DNA from: Cladorhizidae sp. MBARI D1340-BT2
Taxonomy: Eukaryota; Porifera; Demospongiae; Poecilosclerida; Cladorhizidae
Length of the DNA stretch: 64,000 nucleotides
Reading direction: 5' to 3'
Assembly (NCBI GenBank): GCA_028752905.1
Contig: JAQNBH010000009.1
Location: 27,372,312 to 27,436,311 of the forward strand
Under the pieces are notes generated by a model. That model made no database searches, was not told the DNA's origin, and saw only the letters and a program-made list of their open reading frames with translations. A program made the translations under genes and the position numbers. Within the stretch, counting starts at the first letter, position 1, and every line of letters begins with the position of its first letter. Shown piece after piece: positions 43,481 through 54,857 of this stretch.

Positions 43481-44740
43481 AGACCTTCAGCTATTTTTAG
43501 CTCCACATAAAATCATTGGCAATCCACTCTCCTATACTGCATTCCACTGCCACTCAAGCTAAATTTATCCAGTTCTTCATAATATCACAGATCTTGAGCT
43601 CAACATTGATATTAAGGAAAACTCTTTTTGTCTTTTGAATAGGTCTGGCCATACTCTCTGCTTAGACTAGAACATGCCGGACTAGTGAATGCTATATGAC
43701 ATCCCTCCACATTGGACTAGGGATGTTGACCTATTGAAGTGCAAAGCATGTTACTTCATAGCAGCAGTCTAATATCAGTCATCAACATTACCATAGAGAA
43801 AAATCCGTCGTAAGCCCAAAAGTTGTGGAGAACTCAGGTTGCAGAGCAAGTTTAATGATATTGTCACCAAACTTTGGTTTGTTTGGTCGTATACCTAACC
43901 ATACACATGAGGCAATCCTAGGTCTATGATTGGTTGCCATGGATATGGGCAGCGACATGATTGGTGACAGAGAAAGCTAATAAGTGTTATGTTAGTAAAC
44001 ATTGCAGAGAGTGGAAGTTGCTGCATGGACCCAAAGAAGGCTGGTAGAAGAATAATTTTGACGCAAAATTCATAATTTGCAGGAGATTATTAATGTTACT
44101 TTCTGTGATGGTTCTCACGCAAAAAAGTTAGATCTTTTCTTATGTCTGGGCATTTGTGAGACGAGAACCAAATGGAAGTTTTAGACTTTCCCACAAGATG
44201 CCTCAAACTTGAGAAGTCTTGAGTTGCCCTAACTCTGAAGTATTTGGGTTTGCATGCACTAGAATAAATTTAAGGTAGTATAGCCACAATAGTTAAATAT
44301 TTGCTCTACATTCTCATCACCTCACTTGCCATATGGTATAGAGTGAGGATATGCTCTTGGGAATAAAATTACCCCCCAAAAATATCCTGTATTGCTGTGC
44401 ACATATTCAACATATCTGACCATGCCTTAAGGGTTTCTCCATTGTGGTTATGATGTTTGGAAGCTAACTAACGTAAGAGCAGCAAGACGATAAGGTTTAC
44501 AGTGAAATGTCAACTGTGACATTAATTTACAAAATAACTGGTTACATAGAGGGAAGTGAGGAGGACCATATCTTGCAACTGGAATGGTCTCAGAACTAAT
44601 TCAAATTCCATTCAGTATAGATATCAATGTATGATCAATTAAATCGAAAACTATTGTAGCTTTCAAAGTATTCTCAGTTGACATTGTAGATATAACTTTC
44701 TAGATTATTAACTTAAATTTGCTCATTTGAAATTCCTTCT
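43481..44740. other. Unassigned stretch
   Basis: Where the DIRS RT would be expected on the minus strand; no RT motif could be read. No other feature seen. Confidence 0.4.
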
Positions 44741-44751
44741 AACCTCAATCA

Positions 44752-44803
44752 GGAATAATAAGATGCTAAGATTCGTATGAGTCTTAGCATCTCATTGTTC
44801 CTG
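44752..44803. repeat. Short inverted repeat / hairpin
   Basis: ATCAGGAATAATAAGATGCTAAGA pairs with TCTTAGCATCTCATTGTTCCTGAT around a small loop (TTCGTATGAG), giving a hairpin of about 20 bp with mismatches. Confidence 0.7.
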
Positions 44804-44836
44804 ATGAAGGCTAGAGCATTAGCCAGAATGTTGAGT
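44778..44836 (+). ncRNA. Degenerate hammerhead-like motif, copy 2
   Basis: GAGTCTTAGCATCTCATTG, then CCTGATGA, then GGCT, loop AGAGCATT, AGCC and AGAAT. CTGATGA with a 4-bp stem II and GAAT instead of GAAA resembles a decayed hammerhead core. Related to 15540-15596. Confidence 0.3.
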
Positions 44837-45603
44837 GGGTAAATTTAAGTTGATTGTCGAGAAAGTCTGTGTAACAAACAATTCTAGCATAAAAAGCTAT
44901 GGTCTCAGCAGTATACTTGGCTATGTATATGCTACCTCCTGGCATCTCATCAGCTTATCCAGATGCTACTGCTCAACTTTACTGTTCTCTCCTGACATGT
45001 TCAAGACAGCAAAAACAGTAGCGCCTGATTGGCATATGAACAAACATGTGTGAGTCCACTATTGTGGCTTACCAGGGAACAATTCTTATGCCAGTGTGGA
45101 CAGCAGGTCCCTAACCAGCTCCAAATATGTAGGAACCAGCTTATTTTTGTGTGTGAACAGCTTGCTTTTACAAATGCCTAACCATCACAAATGCAACTGC
45201 GAAGAAATTACTCTACTATAGCTAAAGGATCCCAAAATCTAGAACGATCTGTAGATGACTTACCAAGGATGGAAAAATTAACTCAGTATGCAGAACAGGA
45301 TGTAAAAGATAAAACAGTTAGAGAGAAATAATTTCATGAACTGTACAACCTAATACCTTTTTTTACGATATCTATTTCTGGTGCTCCTCTCCCTTAAGTA
45401 TTTCTTTAACTCTTCACTTGTATTACAATTAGTTTTTATAATTAAGTACTTCTTTTCCAGCAGTCACTGATAGTAAGCAGCTCCATTTAACAACATGTAT
45501 GCAGAGTGTATGCATATTTTTTATGATGTAACTGTCAACTCACTGATTATAGATGTATACAATAACCAAAAGACACACTTTTCGTGATAGGACTTGATAT
45601 AGG
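44837..45603. other. Unassigned stretch upstream of the coiled-coil exon
   Basis: A 72-codon plus frame at 44835-45053 and a short one near 45190-45330 (MQLRRNYSTIAKGSQNLERS) show no domain. Confidence 0.4.
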
Positions 45604-45654
45604 CAGAGCAACGTAAACGTGACCGTGCTACTGAAAACCGAAAGCGACTCGAAG
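45604..45654 (+). CDS. Possible small charged exon
   Basis: AEQRKRDRATENRKRLE is bordered by GATATAG| and |GTGAGC. It lies just upstream of the repeat exon at 45708 and fits a basic lead-in to a coiled coil. Gene identity unknown. Confidence 0.35.
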
Positions 45655-45707
45655 GTGAGCTTCATACTGATGATCAAAGAACCAGTTTAATCTGAGTTTT
45701 TCAATAG

Positions 45708-46067
45708 TGGAGTTGGAGAGCTCTCAAAGAGTCCTTGATAGAAGCAACTTTCAGAGAGCTCTCAAAGTGTCGTTGATCTGAAGGAAGAACTTTCAGAGAG
45801 CTCTCAAAGTGTCATTGATCTGAAGGAAGAACTTTCAGAGAGCTCTCAAAGTGTTCATTGATCTGAAAGAGCAACTTTCAAAGAACTCTCAAAGTATCGT
45901 TGATCTGAAGAAGCAAATTTTAGAGAGCTCTCAAAGTGTCACTGATCTGAAGGAAGAACTTTCAGAGAGCTCTCAAAATGTCGTTGATCTGAAGGAGCAA
46001 GTTTCGGAGAACTCTCACACTATCACTGATCTGAAGAAGGACTTGATTCACTATGAATCAAGATATG
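45708..46067 (+). CDS. Coiled-coil exon of eight 14-residue repeats, partly broken
   Basis: Units beginning CTCTCAAAG start at 45721, 45759, 45801, 45843, 45886, 45928, 45970 and 46012, mostly 42 bp apart. Each 42-bp unit encodes 14 residues (two heptads) of the form SSQSVTDLKEELSE, with V, L and L at core positions. The exon is bordered by CAATAG| and |GTAAGC. A 4-bp loss in unit 1 and a 1-bp gain in unit 4 break the frame, so only the last four to five units stay open. The parent gene is not recognised. Confidence 0.55.
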
Positions 46068-46129
46068 GTAAGCAATCATACTATATATGGCATGGTGTCC
46101 AGACATTTATTTCAGTATGTGCATAACAT

Positions 46130-46590
46130 GGATATGTGGGAGGTGATGGCCACAAGCGTGCATGGCAGGATTTTGTTTCTGCTCATGTCTGTTTGTGCAT
46201 TTGTATGTATGACTGTCTCGGAGGATCATTGCAAAACTTGGTAGGCAGATTATTAAGTATGTATCATCATTCAATTTTGAAGAGTCATGATCAATGGGGA
46301 CGGCCCATTATGCTGCTTTTCATAAGTAATATCTGAGGAAAGACTTGTTTCAAGTGCATAATTATGACTAACGTCTTTTTTATATGTTGCCTATTGACCT
46401 GTCTGTTCATTTTCCATGTGAGTATGCTATTCATTTGGAACTGGGGTAAAAAATTATTTTTAGCATTCATAAAAAGATTTGCATAAAATTATATCTTAGA
46501 GAATCGTGCTTAAAGCTTACATATATGTTCAAACAATTTACATTACTGTAATTATATACTGCAAGCCCATGGGCAATTAAAACCTGAGAT
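46130..46590. other. Intergenic, no gene recognised
   Basis: AT-rich DNA at the 3' end of the minus-strand integrase/Ulp1 gene; short plus frames without domains. Confidence 0.4.
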
Positions 46591-48601
46591 TTATATTGTG
46601 GGTGTCCAATCCATATCTTCTGATCGAAATACAACTCTGGGAATCTTAATGCACTTGTCATGGTACCACTCCCCACATTTTGAACATTCTGCCATCCTAC
46701 TTTTGATCCATGGCATTCGGCAGACGCAGTACAGTTCGATTGTTTGAAATGGTTCGATTGCCGGAGAGAGGTTTGTAACAGTTTTACCAGGAAAAGGTAG
46801 CATTTTACGTGACTCGAAACAATTTACGAGGTGACATCTCATTTTGGAGATATCCTTGGCTGGATCTTCACCATAACAGAGGGCTACTGCACAAGCAATA
46901 GCAAAAACTCCACAGTCATTACCATTGGTCTGCTGCTGAATGTTCATAAACCTTGCTGTGATCGTTTTATTCCTTGAAAATACAAGTGCAGCTATCTGTT
47001 CAGAAGTTGATTGAGGCAAACGATTGTAAAGACTATCATATACCTTAATTTCACTATTATCTTCCTTGCTCAGCTCAATGCAGATCCAGTGGTTGTTTTG
47101 ACTGTTCAAAATCTAGACTGCATGACTCTGAATAACGTCAGTGCTAAGATTAGAGACCACAGTGGTATCTTGCAATCCATTGATGGAGAGAAGTACTTTT
47201 TTGAGAAGTTTCTGAGAGGCATACATATGGGAATCCACTAACCAGTTTCCATTAAGAATCATGTCACGATCTTCTTTATACAACACTAGGTCTGGGATCC
47301 ACATTGGTGGGACTGGTATATCAGGGTAGTGATCAACAATAACTAGTCCAGGCTTTCTATCATCACTGACAGAACTATCTAGAAGTTCAACATCATCGAC
47401 ATTTTTTTGGTCTTTAGTAGCTCTACTGACAGTACCACCCACAACACTACTATCAGGCCACTTACAGAACTACCTACAAGTTTGACATCATCGACAACTT
47501 TTTTTCCACAGGTAAGCCAGTAGCTCTGGTGATGGCACTACCCACAAACAACACCATCATGGAATCCTTTCTTGTCACTGTTAAAGCAAGGTAATCCAGT
47601 ATGACATCTTTTGGTGCACAACTTTCTGGCTTTCTTACAAGAGCAATGAGAGTTTTTGCATCCACCTTTGCAACCACATGAGTTACCATAATAGGCTTTC
47701 TTAGGGTTAAAAAGCAGTGTAGTTTCTCGTAGAGACAAAAAGGATTCCATTTTCCAGTCATTTGGTGAAAGCTCGACTTTGCCAGAATACCGCTCAAGTT
47801 GTCCATCATAAGCACAGTTTTTCAATACCCCATATTGACAACGTAGGCGATACACAGGTCTCTTGGTACCAGAGACAACAACTATTACACATGGTATCCG
47901 TCGAAAATCAGTTGATGCTCTGTCGATTCGTGGGATTTGAATGCTGACTAAATCCCCAACAGCAAATGATTCAACAGCATGGCGTTTCCGTTTACTGTAT
48001 TGTTTCACCATTCTTTCAGCATTCAATCGATAGTTTCTATCAGCTTCCTTTCTTCGTTTGCTATGCTTTTGGCTTGTTGCCAATGGAGTACCTGAAGAAA
48101 TATTTTTAATAAAATGTTAATTACATCATAAAAATGTTATATAATGGGATTGCTAAAAGTAATTTACTTGTGTTTTCACTCTCAAGTCTCAACACAAGGA
48201 AAGCTCTGTGCAATGTTTATTTGGTATTAAAATAGAATGTCTAAAATTGTTTTACTCTCCATTATACTGACCCTGGATTAGAAATATTAAAAGGTCTAAA
48301 ATTGTTTTACTTTGCTTATTTCTGATATCAATCTCTGTGCAATGAGGTTCACTACAGTGAGGGACAGATGGTGAGGAGTGTTCAGCAGAGCTTGGATCAT
48401 CTGAACAAGGTAGAGGAGTAGAACTTTTGTCTGCTGATACATGTTCCATAGGCTCAGTTTCATTGATCAAGTCTGCGATATCTTCCTCCATTACTGACCC
48501 TAGATTAGTACCTGGAAATACACCGCTATGTGGTGGTTGTCCGTATCCCAATTCGTATGGAGTACACTTCATGGTTTCATGAACACATGTATTCAGTTGA
48601 T
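46591..48601 (-). other. Exons 6-7: C-terminal integrase region, Cys-rich motif, Ulp1, PHD
   Basis: Exon 6 reads QLNTCVHETMKCTPYELGYG, then a Ser/Pro/acidic linker. Exon 7 begins with a basic helix (SKRRKEADRNYRLNAERMVK), FAVGDLVSIQIPRIDRAS, then a Cys-rich box with the spacing GCxxGCxxxxCxCxxxxxxC, then two diverged copies of a VDDVxLxxSSVS unit. The Ulp1 domain gives NNHWICIEL (His), IKVYDSLYN (Asp) and QQTNGNDCGVFAIACAVALC (Gln, Cys). The PHD reads CVCRMPW, CSKCGEWYHDKCIKIP, but stops at DWTPTI before its last Cys pair. Confidence 0.75.
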
Positions 48602-48861
48602 CTAGGAGTATACACACATACACCAAAAAAAGCAGAGATGACCAAGTATGTGAAGTTCATGCTGCCATCAGGATGCCCATATTAGTACTACAATGGCTGT
48701 ACTAAACACTCATCTATAACCTATCAATCATCATTACCATGAAAAGTTCAGCTAGATTACATATTTATGGTATCTTCTTTTATAGTATCATACAGTCACC
48801 AATTATAGTTGTTTATGAATCACTATTGTTTATGAAACACTATTATGAAAATCAAACATAC

Positions 48862-49511
48862 ACTGAATTTCAGGTAACCAATGTGACCATGCCATATCAC
48901 ATTCATTCTGTTCAAACCGACATGCAAGAAGTTCTTCAACTTTAGCATTTGCACGTTCCACTAGACCCTGTGATTAAGGGTGTCTTGGTCGACCGTTTAT
49001 GATGGTGGCTTTCCCCGGCCAGGTCTTCACCAGTTTGTCTATGATATGATTGACAAATTCTCTTCCGTTATCAGATTGGTATATCTATACATAGGAACAC
49101 TCAAGCATGCTGTAACCATTAATAATCAATTATGGGTCACACAAACCTTGGGAACACCGAAATATGCAAAAACACGACTGGACAAGTTTTTAGCCACCTC
49201 AATTGCACTCTTGTGCTCAAGAGCAAACAGTACATGGAATTTGGACCAATTATACAAGTAGTGGCCAATCCAGTTATGGCGGTCGTCTGGTCTATGTCGC
49301 ATGTCAATCAAATCCACCTAAATAAGACAATACTAAATACCAACATATTTGGTACTAATAATATTACCTGTCCTCGAGTGATAAACCCAGAAGAAATGAT
49401 AGGTTTAAGTGGGGCACTGTTGGTTTGTGGCTTCTGAAGGTTACACACATTACATATTTGAACGTACTTCTCCACAACAGATCTTGGTAGACACGCATAG
49501 TTCGAAGAAAT
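48862..49511 (-). other. Exons 3-5: integrase zinc pair and catalytic core
   Basis: Exon 3 reads YACLPRSVVEKYVQICNVCN (CxxC), LKPIISSGFITRG. After a 50-bp intron exon 4 reads VDLIDMRHRPDDRHNWIGHY, LYNWSKFHVLFALEHKSAIE, VAKNLSSRVFAYFGVPK. Exon 5 reads SDNGREFVNHIIDKLVKTWP, GRPRHP, a TAA, SQGLVERANAKVEELL. The three acidic residues D (VDLID), D (SDNG) and E (LVER) are intact; 37 residues lie between the last two. Confidence 0.8.
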
Positions 49512-50307
49512 CTAGAGGGAGTATGGTGAAGACAGAGAATTGAATTACCAGCATTTTGCATTGATAACCAAAACAGATCACTATTATAAAATGTCGCTGG
49601 TTGTTTACCACATACTAAAACAACAGGATTAACCCATGGGTATTTAGATATTCAACATTAAAAAGCTGAGAGGTGTATGCTTGCTCTATCTAGTGGATGA
49701 AATGGACAATGTAAATCTAAATGCACACACCCATGTTTTTGCTACTATTAAAAGGATGTAGGTCAAACCGATATAAAATAGGAAATGGGTGCAACATAAG
49801 GATTCATAACATCCAAACGTCAACATACTTCATAGCGAGTGTTTTATGGTGTCCAAAATGTAACTTCCTGTGTGTTCCAATTTTTAACTAAAAGTCAATT
49901 GGAGGTTACTACAATAGTAGTGTTTTACTCATATGCTACGCTGCACAGTCCTTGGACTCAATTGAATTTGGATATGACAAATTGTATGTTTGCACTTACC
50001 AAAACCATATAAAAGTTAGAGGTAGCAACCTTATGTCAGGACCTCAATTCAAATATTCATGGACACCTGATTAAAAACATTTTATGGTTGACATGAGCAA
50101 TACTCATATTATGCACAGCTTATATAACTGACAGTCAGTCACAATTTTCAATCTCAGGTGCTATCTTTAGGTGTTCAACCAGTAGAGCTACACTGTACCT
50201 ACAATATTTGAGTGCCAAAATGAGAGCATGCATCAAGGGCTACATTTCAAATACAAGATCACATGCATAGAATCTGTTTTTATATAGAAATGATAGACAT
50301 TCTGTAC

Positions 50308-50916
50308 CTCGGCTAGAGTCTTTTCATAGCCCATATGAACTTGAACATCACAGTGCACTCTATTCAAAATAGTATGAAACTCTTCAATGTAAACCACTCT
50401 CCGATAATGTCCAAGGATGGAGGAGTCATTCTCATCCTGAAAAAAGATTAGATTAAAACGACACTGTATAACTGCGATTCAGTAAAGGGTCTGGCTCATG
50501 AAGCGAATGGCTACTGGATTTCGATCAATTAAACCAAGTTTTGTCTTTGTTATTATCATCCAGGCCTTCAAATAGATTGGCACTTGACTTGTGGCTTTAA
50601 ACTTATAAAATAAGGAGACCTGTCTAACAACAAAATATGTCTCACAAAATATATCACTGGCTATTTGGGTTTAATCATACCTTTTCTTTGCTGGTATACA
50701 AAGTACATCCTTAAGCGCAAGAGCAGGGTACTCCAAAAGTTTTTTAAAAAATTGTTTCACCCAAAAATTGAATTTAGAATCACTGTTCGCCATCTCCCCT
50801 TTCAGAAATTTGACAACAGCTTGTCCCTTTGTTCTTGATATGGTTTTGCTTCCAAGGTTCCTTCCAGAAAGAAAGGTTTGCAGAAGACAATCATCATAGG
50901 CATTCTCTCCTTCCAT
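50308..50916 (-). other. Exons 1-2: N-terminus and start of integrase zinc domain
   Basis: Exon 1 starts at ATG 50914-50916 and reads MEGENAYDDCLLQTFLSGRN, then ISRTKGQAVVKFLKGE, FNFWVKQF and LALKDVLCIPAKK, like the region before integrase in KRBA2-type proteins. Exon 2 (TTTTCAG|, |GTACAG) reads GHYRRVVYIEEFHTILNRVH, CDVQVHMGYEKTLAE, giving H-x-x-H-type zinc ligands and the G-x-x-K-T helix. Confidence 0.7.
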
Positions 50917-52317
50917 TTCTCCTTCCTACAACCTCTTCCCACGTGGGAGCAAACTTGATTCGATCTGATTGGTGATCAGGAATTGGCTTTCGCGATCCTA
51001 GGATTGAGCAAATTCCAGGTTTGCGGATAACATATATATTGTAATTGGCGAGATGCAACAATTGCCTTCAAGCAGTATATAGAAAGGCAGTGCCACAAGT
51101 GTTCTGTGGAGTAGGTACTGACACAATGGTCCGGGCATTGTGGTAATAAATATTATTAACCCTGTGCATTTATACTTTGAGACATCAGCAAAACGTTGTC
51201 TCAATGTTTACAAAAATGCCTATGATCAAATTTTTTTACAAAATATAATGCTCTCTTGCTTTATGGTTAGTGTAAGTAGATCTTCATTCTCTTTCATGCA
51301 ATTAGAGATAGTTCTTGTAGCATTGGTTGCACACATCACAAGAATCAATATTTGCATAATACTTACAGGTCCCCAGCATCCTTCTCTGTATACTCAAGTC
51401 ATTATTCTCAATAGCTCATCCAAACACTGATGATGGATGTAGTGTTCTATTTTTTACAAGCTAGCATACTTAATTATAAATTTTTTTACTGCTTATATCT
51501 TGGAATCATCTTCCCTCATTAACTTCAGCAACTTATAAGAATTCCTATCACTATGGTCGTTGTGGCTGCTGATTCCAAATCCCTGTCTAGGAAAGAATTC
51601 GAGGAATGATGGTTTAGTAGCCATTGCTAAGAACTGCTACATGTCACTTAAATTGCATGTTGTTGTGCAGGTAGCTAATACTACACAGAATGCTTGTGAT
51701 ACTGCATCTGTTTATGCTGCTTGTAGTAAACTATTGCATTTCAATATACATAACTACAAGTAATAATTACCTACCTGACTGTATGCTTGCATAAAGATAT
51801 AAATATTATCCAGTTAGCAATTCCATTCTTATTTACATAGCATTAGAGATTCATGCCTTCATGGACTATCCTTGTCACAACTGTCAAGCAAAAATAACAG
51901 GGCACCCGACCTTCAAAATTAAGCCACTGATACGAAAGGAACTAAGTCGTCTGGAATTATCCTAACACTGTCTTTTTCAAAAAGTTTGTTTGGGCCAAAA
52001 TATTAACTTGGTTGTGAGGCTCGTTATGGAAAGGCAAGGATCCAGTTCTAGTAGAAGCACTAGAAACATGTTAAGCAATATTGCCAGCCATATTAAAACA
52101 CAAACACAGAATCTCCGACTACTTGTACCATTCATTGCGCTGCCTGGCACCAGAATGTTAGCAGTTGAATCGGAATGGACTTCCCTGGCTGCTGGGGAGC
52201 CACTCTCGAGAACCTGAACTGAAGCCAAGACCACCAAGATCACCATAATTTTTGGTATTCAGTTATTTATCACAACCTTTTAGAAATAGAAAGCCAAAGT
52301 TTGTACTTGTCATCAAT
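50917..52317. other. Unassigned stretch upstream of the KRBA2-like gene
   Basis: The promoter side of the minus-strand gene should lie at 50917-51100; no TATA box stands out. Plus frames at 51140-51430, 51560-51763 and 51990-52217 have no domain I recognise. Confidence 0.4.
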
Positions 52318-52723
52318 AGGAGCCTCTAGCCCTAGATACCTACTACTCTAATGCCCTAGCAGTTTTAGAACTTCTATAACTTTTGACAAACATCAGATGA
52401 AGAATTGCCAAGAAATATATATATACCATGAGATGTGTTTTTTAACTCTCATTTTTCTCAGCTAATGTTCATTGTGTATCAGTGTCAAGTTAAACAGAAA
52501 CTTGGAGCTCTGGAGACTGATAATATATTTAGGATGTATGTGGCGAAAAATGGAAATCATTGACTTCTTTTAATATCATGTAATTCTGACAGTTTGTCCA
52601 CCTGTTCTTTATATATGTACGCACTTTATTATTTAGAGGACCACGATACAGCTGTGATTTATTATCCCTACATATATAGTATGAATGCATTCTTGATTTA
52701 TATTTTGTTTACTGTAACTTTAG

Positions 52724-52889
52724 ACCCTGGATTGCCTACAAGTGCTGGTACAAATATTGGGACATCAGAGGTCTTCCATTCAAAAGATCCATAGAGGAGG
52801 ATACTCTATTGTTGTATTTTCTTGATTTAATGAATGTTTTATTTTTGAGACTCCTTCCTTCCTTGATGAGCAAGCCAGTGAGAATCTCG
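52724..52889 (+). CDS. Micro-exon pair, copy 1 (DPGLP + ENLG tail)
   Basis: CTTTAG| opens DPGLPTSAGTNIGTSEVFHS and runs to a TAG at 52791-52793. A second small segment at 52850-52889 reads TPSFLDEQASENLG and ends at |GTAGGT. Homologous to the pairs at 53203 and 54683; here the Tyr of YENPG is Ser. Confidence 0.35.
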
Positions 52890-53202
52890 GTAGGTGTAAC
52901 TTAGTTTGGAATACTGGATTTATTCAATCTGTTTATTTTTCCATGTGGATAATTTGTACACAAATTGACTATTTTTCTCAGCTCATGTTCAAAGATGTCA
53001 GTCAAGAAAGTAGGATTACTCTGACAATTTTTACATATGCTCTACAAAAATATTGTTTAAATGGGCAAGCACTCTTTTAAAACACAATGGGAAAAGTAGG
53101 TTCTAAAACTACACAACTCTAGTATGGCACCAAACATTGATTGAATTAGCTTAGTATGCACACAGTATAAACGCATTCTAAAATGTCCCATTTTTTATCC
53201 AG

Positions 53203-53313
53203 GATTGCCTACAAATGATGTTCCAACATTTGGCCTCTCAGGAGATGGTCTTCCAGCCATACATGTGAGCCAATAGCTCTATCCTTGACTGGTGAGCAAG
53301 CCTATGAAATTCC
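53203..53313 (+). CDS. Micro-exon pair, copy 2 (GLPTND... + EQAYEIPG)
   Basis: Opens after TTATCCAG| with the GATTGCCTACAA segment and ends in LTGEQAYEIPG|GTATGT. The donor is canonical. The two segments are not separated by an obvious intron in this copy. Confidence 0.35.
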
Positions 53314-54682
53314 TGGTATGTTTGGAGTACTGTTTAGATGAGGTGTTTATGACAAAATTCTCTCGGAACAAATAAAGAAATTTTGTAATGTCATTGTCCT
53401 AATAATGTATAGGATAGCTTGATTAGAACATCTGTGAGATTTACATCAATATGAATACATGCTGAGAAATATGTCATATGAAAGATTGTGTCTATTGATA
53501 ACCTATTTTTCTCAGATCATCTCACAAACATTAAATTTGCACTTCAGTTTGCATAGGAACATAGTCAGCACCTTGCACATTACAAGTATCCACTATGCAA
53601 TTTTCTCTGATGACTGGATGCTTGTAGCGACCGCCCAGTGCATCATAGTATGTGACAGATAGCAAAGATAGAAGGAAAGTTAGCAATAAAAATCCATTGG
53701 TTGACTTTGTTGAACCTGAAGTCGACTACTTGATAGTTTTAATCAATGAGGGGATCAATAATGCCTTAGCTAAAGTAGAGGCACCAGCTAGACATTAAAA
53801 TAACCAGCAAATCCTCACCTAGGGCTAACTAACCTCTAACTTTATTGCAATGGTAACACAACCAGCAAATCCTCACCTAGAGCTAACTAACTTCTATCTT
53901 CATTGCAATGGTAACACAGGGTGTGCATTTTACAATCAACATTCAAATTTCATAATTCAAGCACCCACCTTAGATGTTCAAGGCGAGTGAGTAGTTCGAC
54001 TCCCTTTATTTCCCTTAGGGTAGGTATGTATCTTTATAGCCAGGTATTGCACTGGTACTCTCTATATTAAATGGTTGATATAAAAAAATTATGTCTTAGC
54101 TCTAACTTATTTAAGCAGTTTCTTAGCATCCTGATGGTGGTTTCTTCCTCAAAAAGGAATTCCAGCTTACCATGATACTTCACTATGATAGTGCCTGGTG
54201 GACATTTTAAAAAATCCAGGAAATTTATTTTAAGTCTATCCATAACAAACTAAAATTGTTAAAGAACATAAACACAATAATTTGAATTGTATGTGTGGAG
54301 CTAATCTGAGAGCTGAATCAGCAGCTACATGCTCTAGCCTCCTACTGCTCTACAGCTGTAGCATTTTAGAACTTGTATAATTTTTTCCAACATTCTGATG
54401 AAGAAGTTCCGATAAATATAGTGTATAAGATGTAGTCAGCTTGTGTTCATTGTGTATTGGTGTAAAGTTAAAACAGCTCTGGGCAGAGAGTGTGTTACAA
54501 TGGAGGTAGGTGAAAGTTGGAAGACATTCATCTCCTTTCAAAGTCTTATAATATTGACAGTTTTTCCACTTATTCTTTATAAATGCACTGTACTTTGTTG
54601 ATTATTGTGCCACCAAGAATAAGCTCTGATTTATTGTCCCTACATAGTATGAATACATTCTTGATATATACTCAAACTTTAG

Positions 54683-54857
54683 ATCCTGGATTGCCTATAA
54701 GTGGTGGTCCAAAACTTAGGACATCAGGTCTTCCATCACCACCATCCAGACATGTGAGCCAATACTCTATCGTAGTGTTTGCTTGCTTAATTTTACAGTG
54801 ATTGTTTTAACTTTCAGACTCAATCCTTTTCTGGTGAACAAGTCTATGAAAATCCTG
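54683..54857 (+). CDS. Micro-exon pair, copy 3 (DPGLPISGG + EQVYENPG)
   Basis: CTTTAG| opens DPGLPISGGPKLRTSGLPSP PSRHVSQYS; after CTTTCAG| a 39-bp exon reads TQSFSGEQVYENPG|GTATGT. The short Tyr-x-Asn-Pro tails look like a phosphotyrosine docking site of a receptor tail; that role is inference. Confidence 0.4.

Larger units (their letters stand above)
46591..50916 (-). pseudogene. Seven-exon KRBA2-like integrase / Ulp1 / PHD gene, lightly damaged
   Basis: Exons: 50681-50916, 50308-50436, 49368-49511, 49147-49317, 48862-49084, 48311-48601 and 46591-48091. All six introns have GT-AG ends, and exon phases agree from exon 2 to exon 7; the exon 1-2 join does not keep phase with the borders chosen. 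Product: N-terminal helical region, HHCC domain, integrase core with D, D and E, GPY/F-like region, Cys-rich motif, Ulp1 peptidase and PHD finger. This is the plan of KRBA2-like/Ginger-type integrase genes. Damage seen: TAA 48974-48976, TAG 47125-47127 and frameshifts near 47440-47560. It could be a recently dead transposon or a host gene with a few losses. Terminal repeats were not located. Confidence 0.75.

Noticed and set aside
51140..51430. 96-codon plus frame with hydrophobic segments
   Set aside because: No family similarity, no supporting splice structure.
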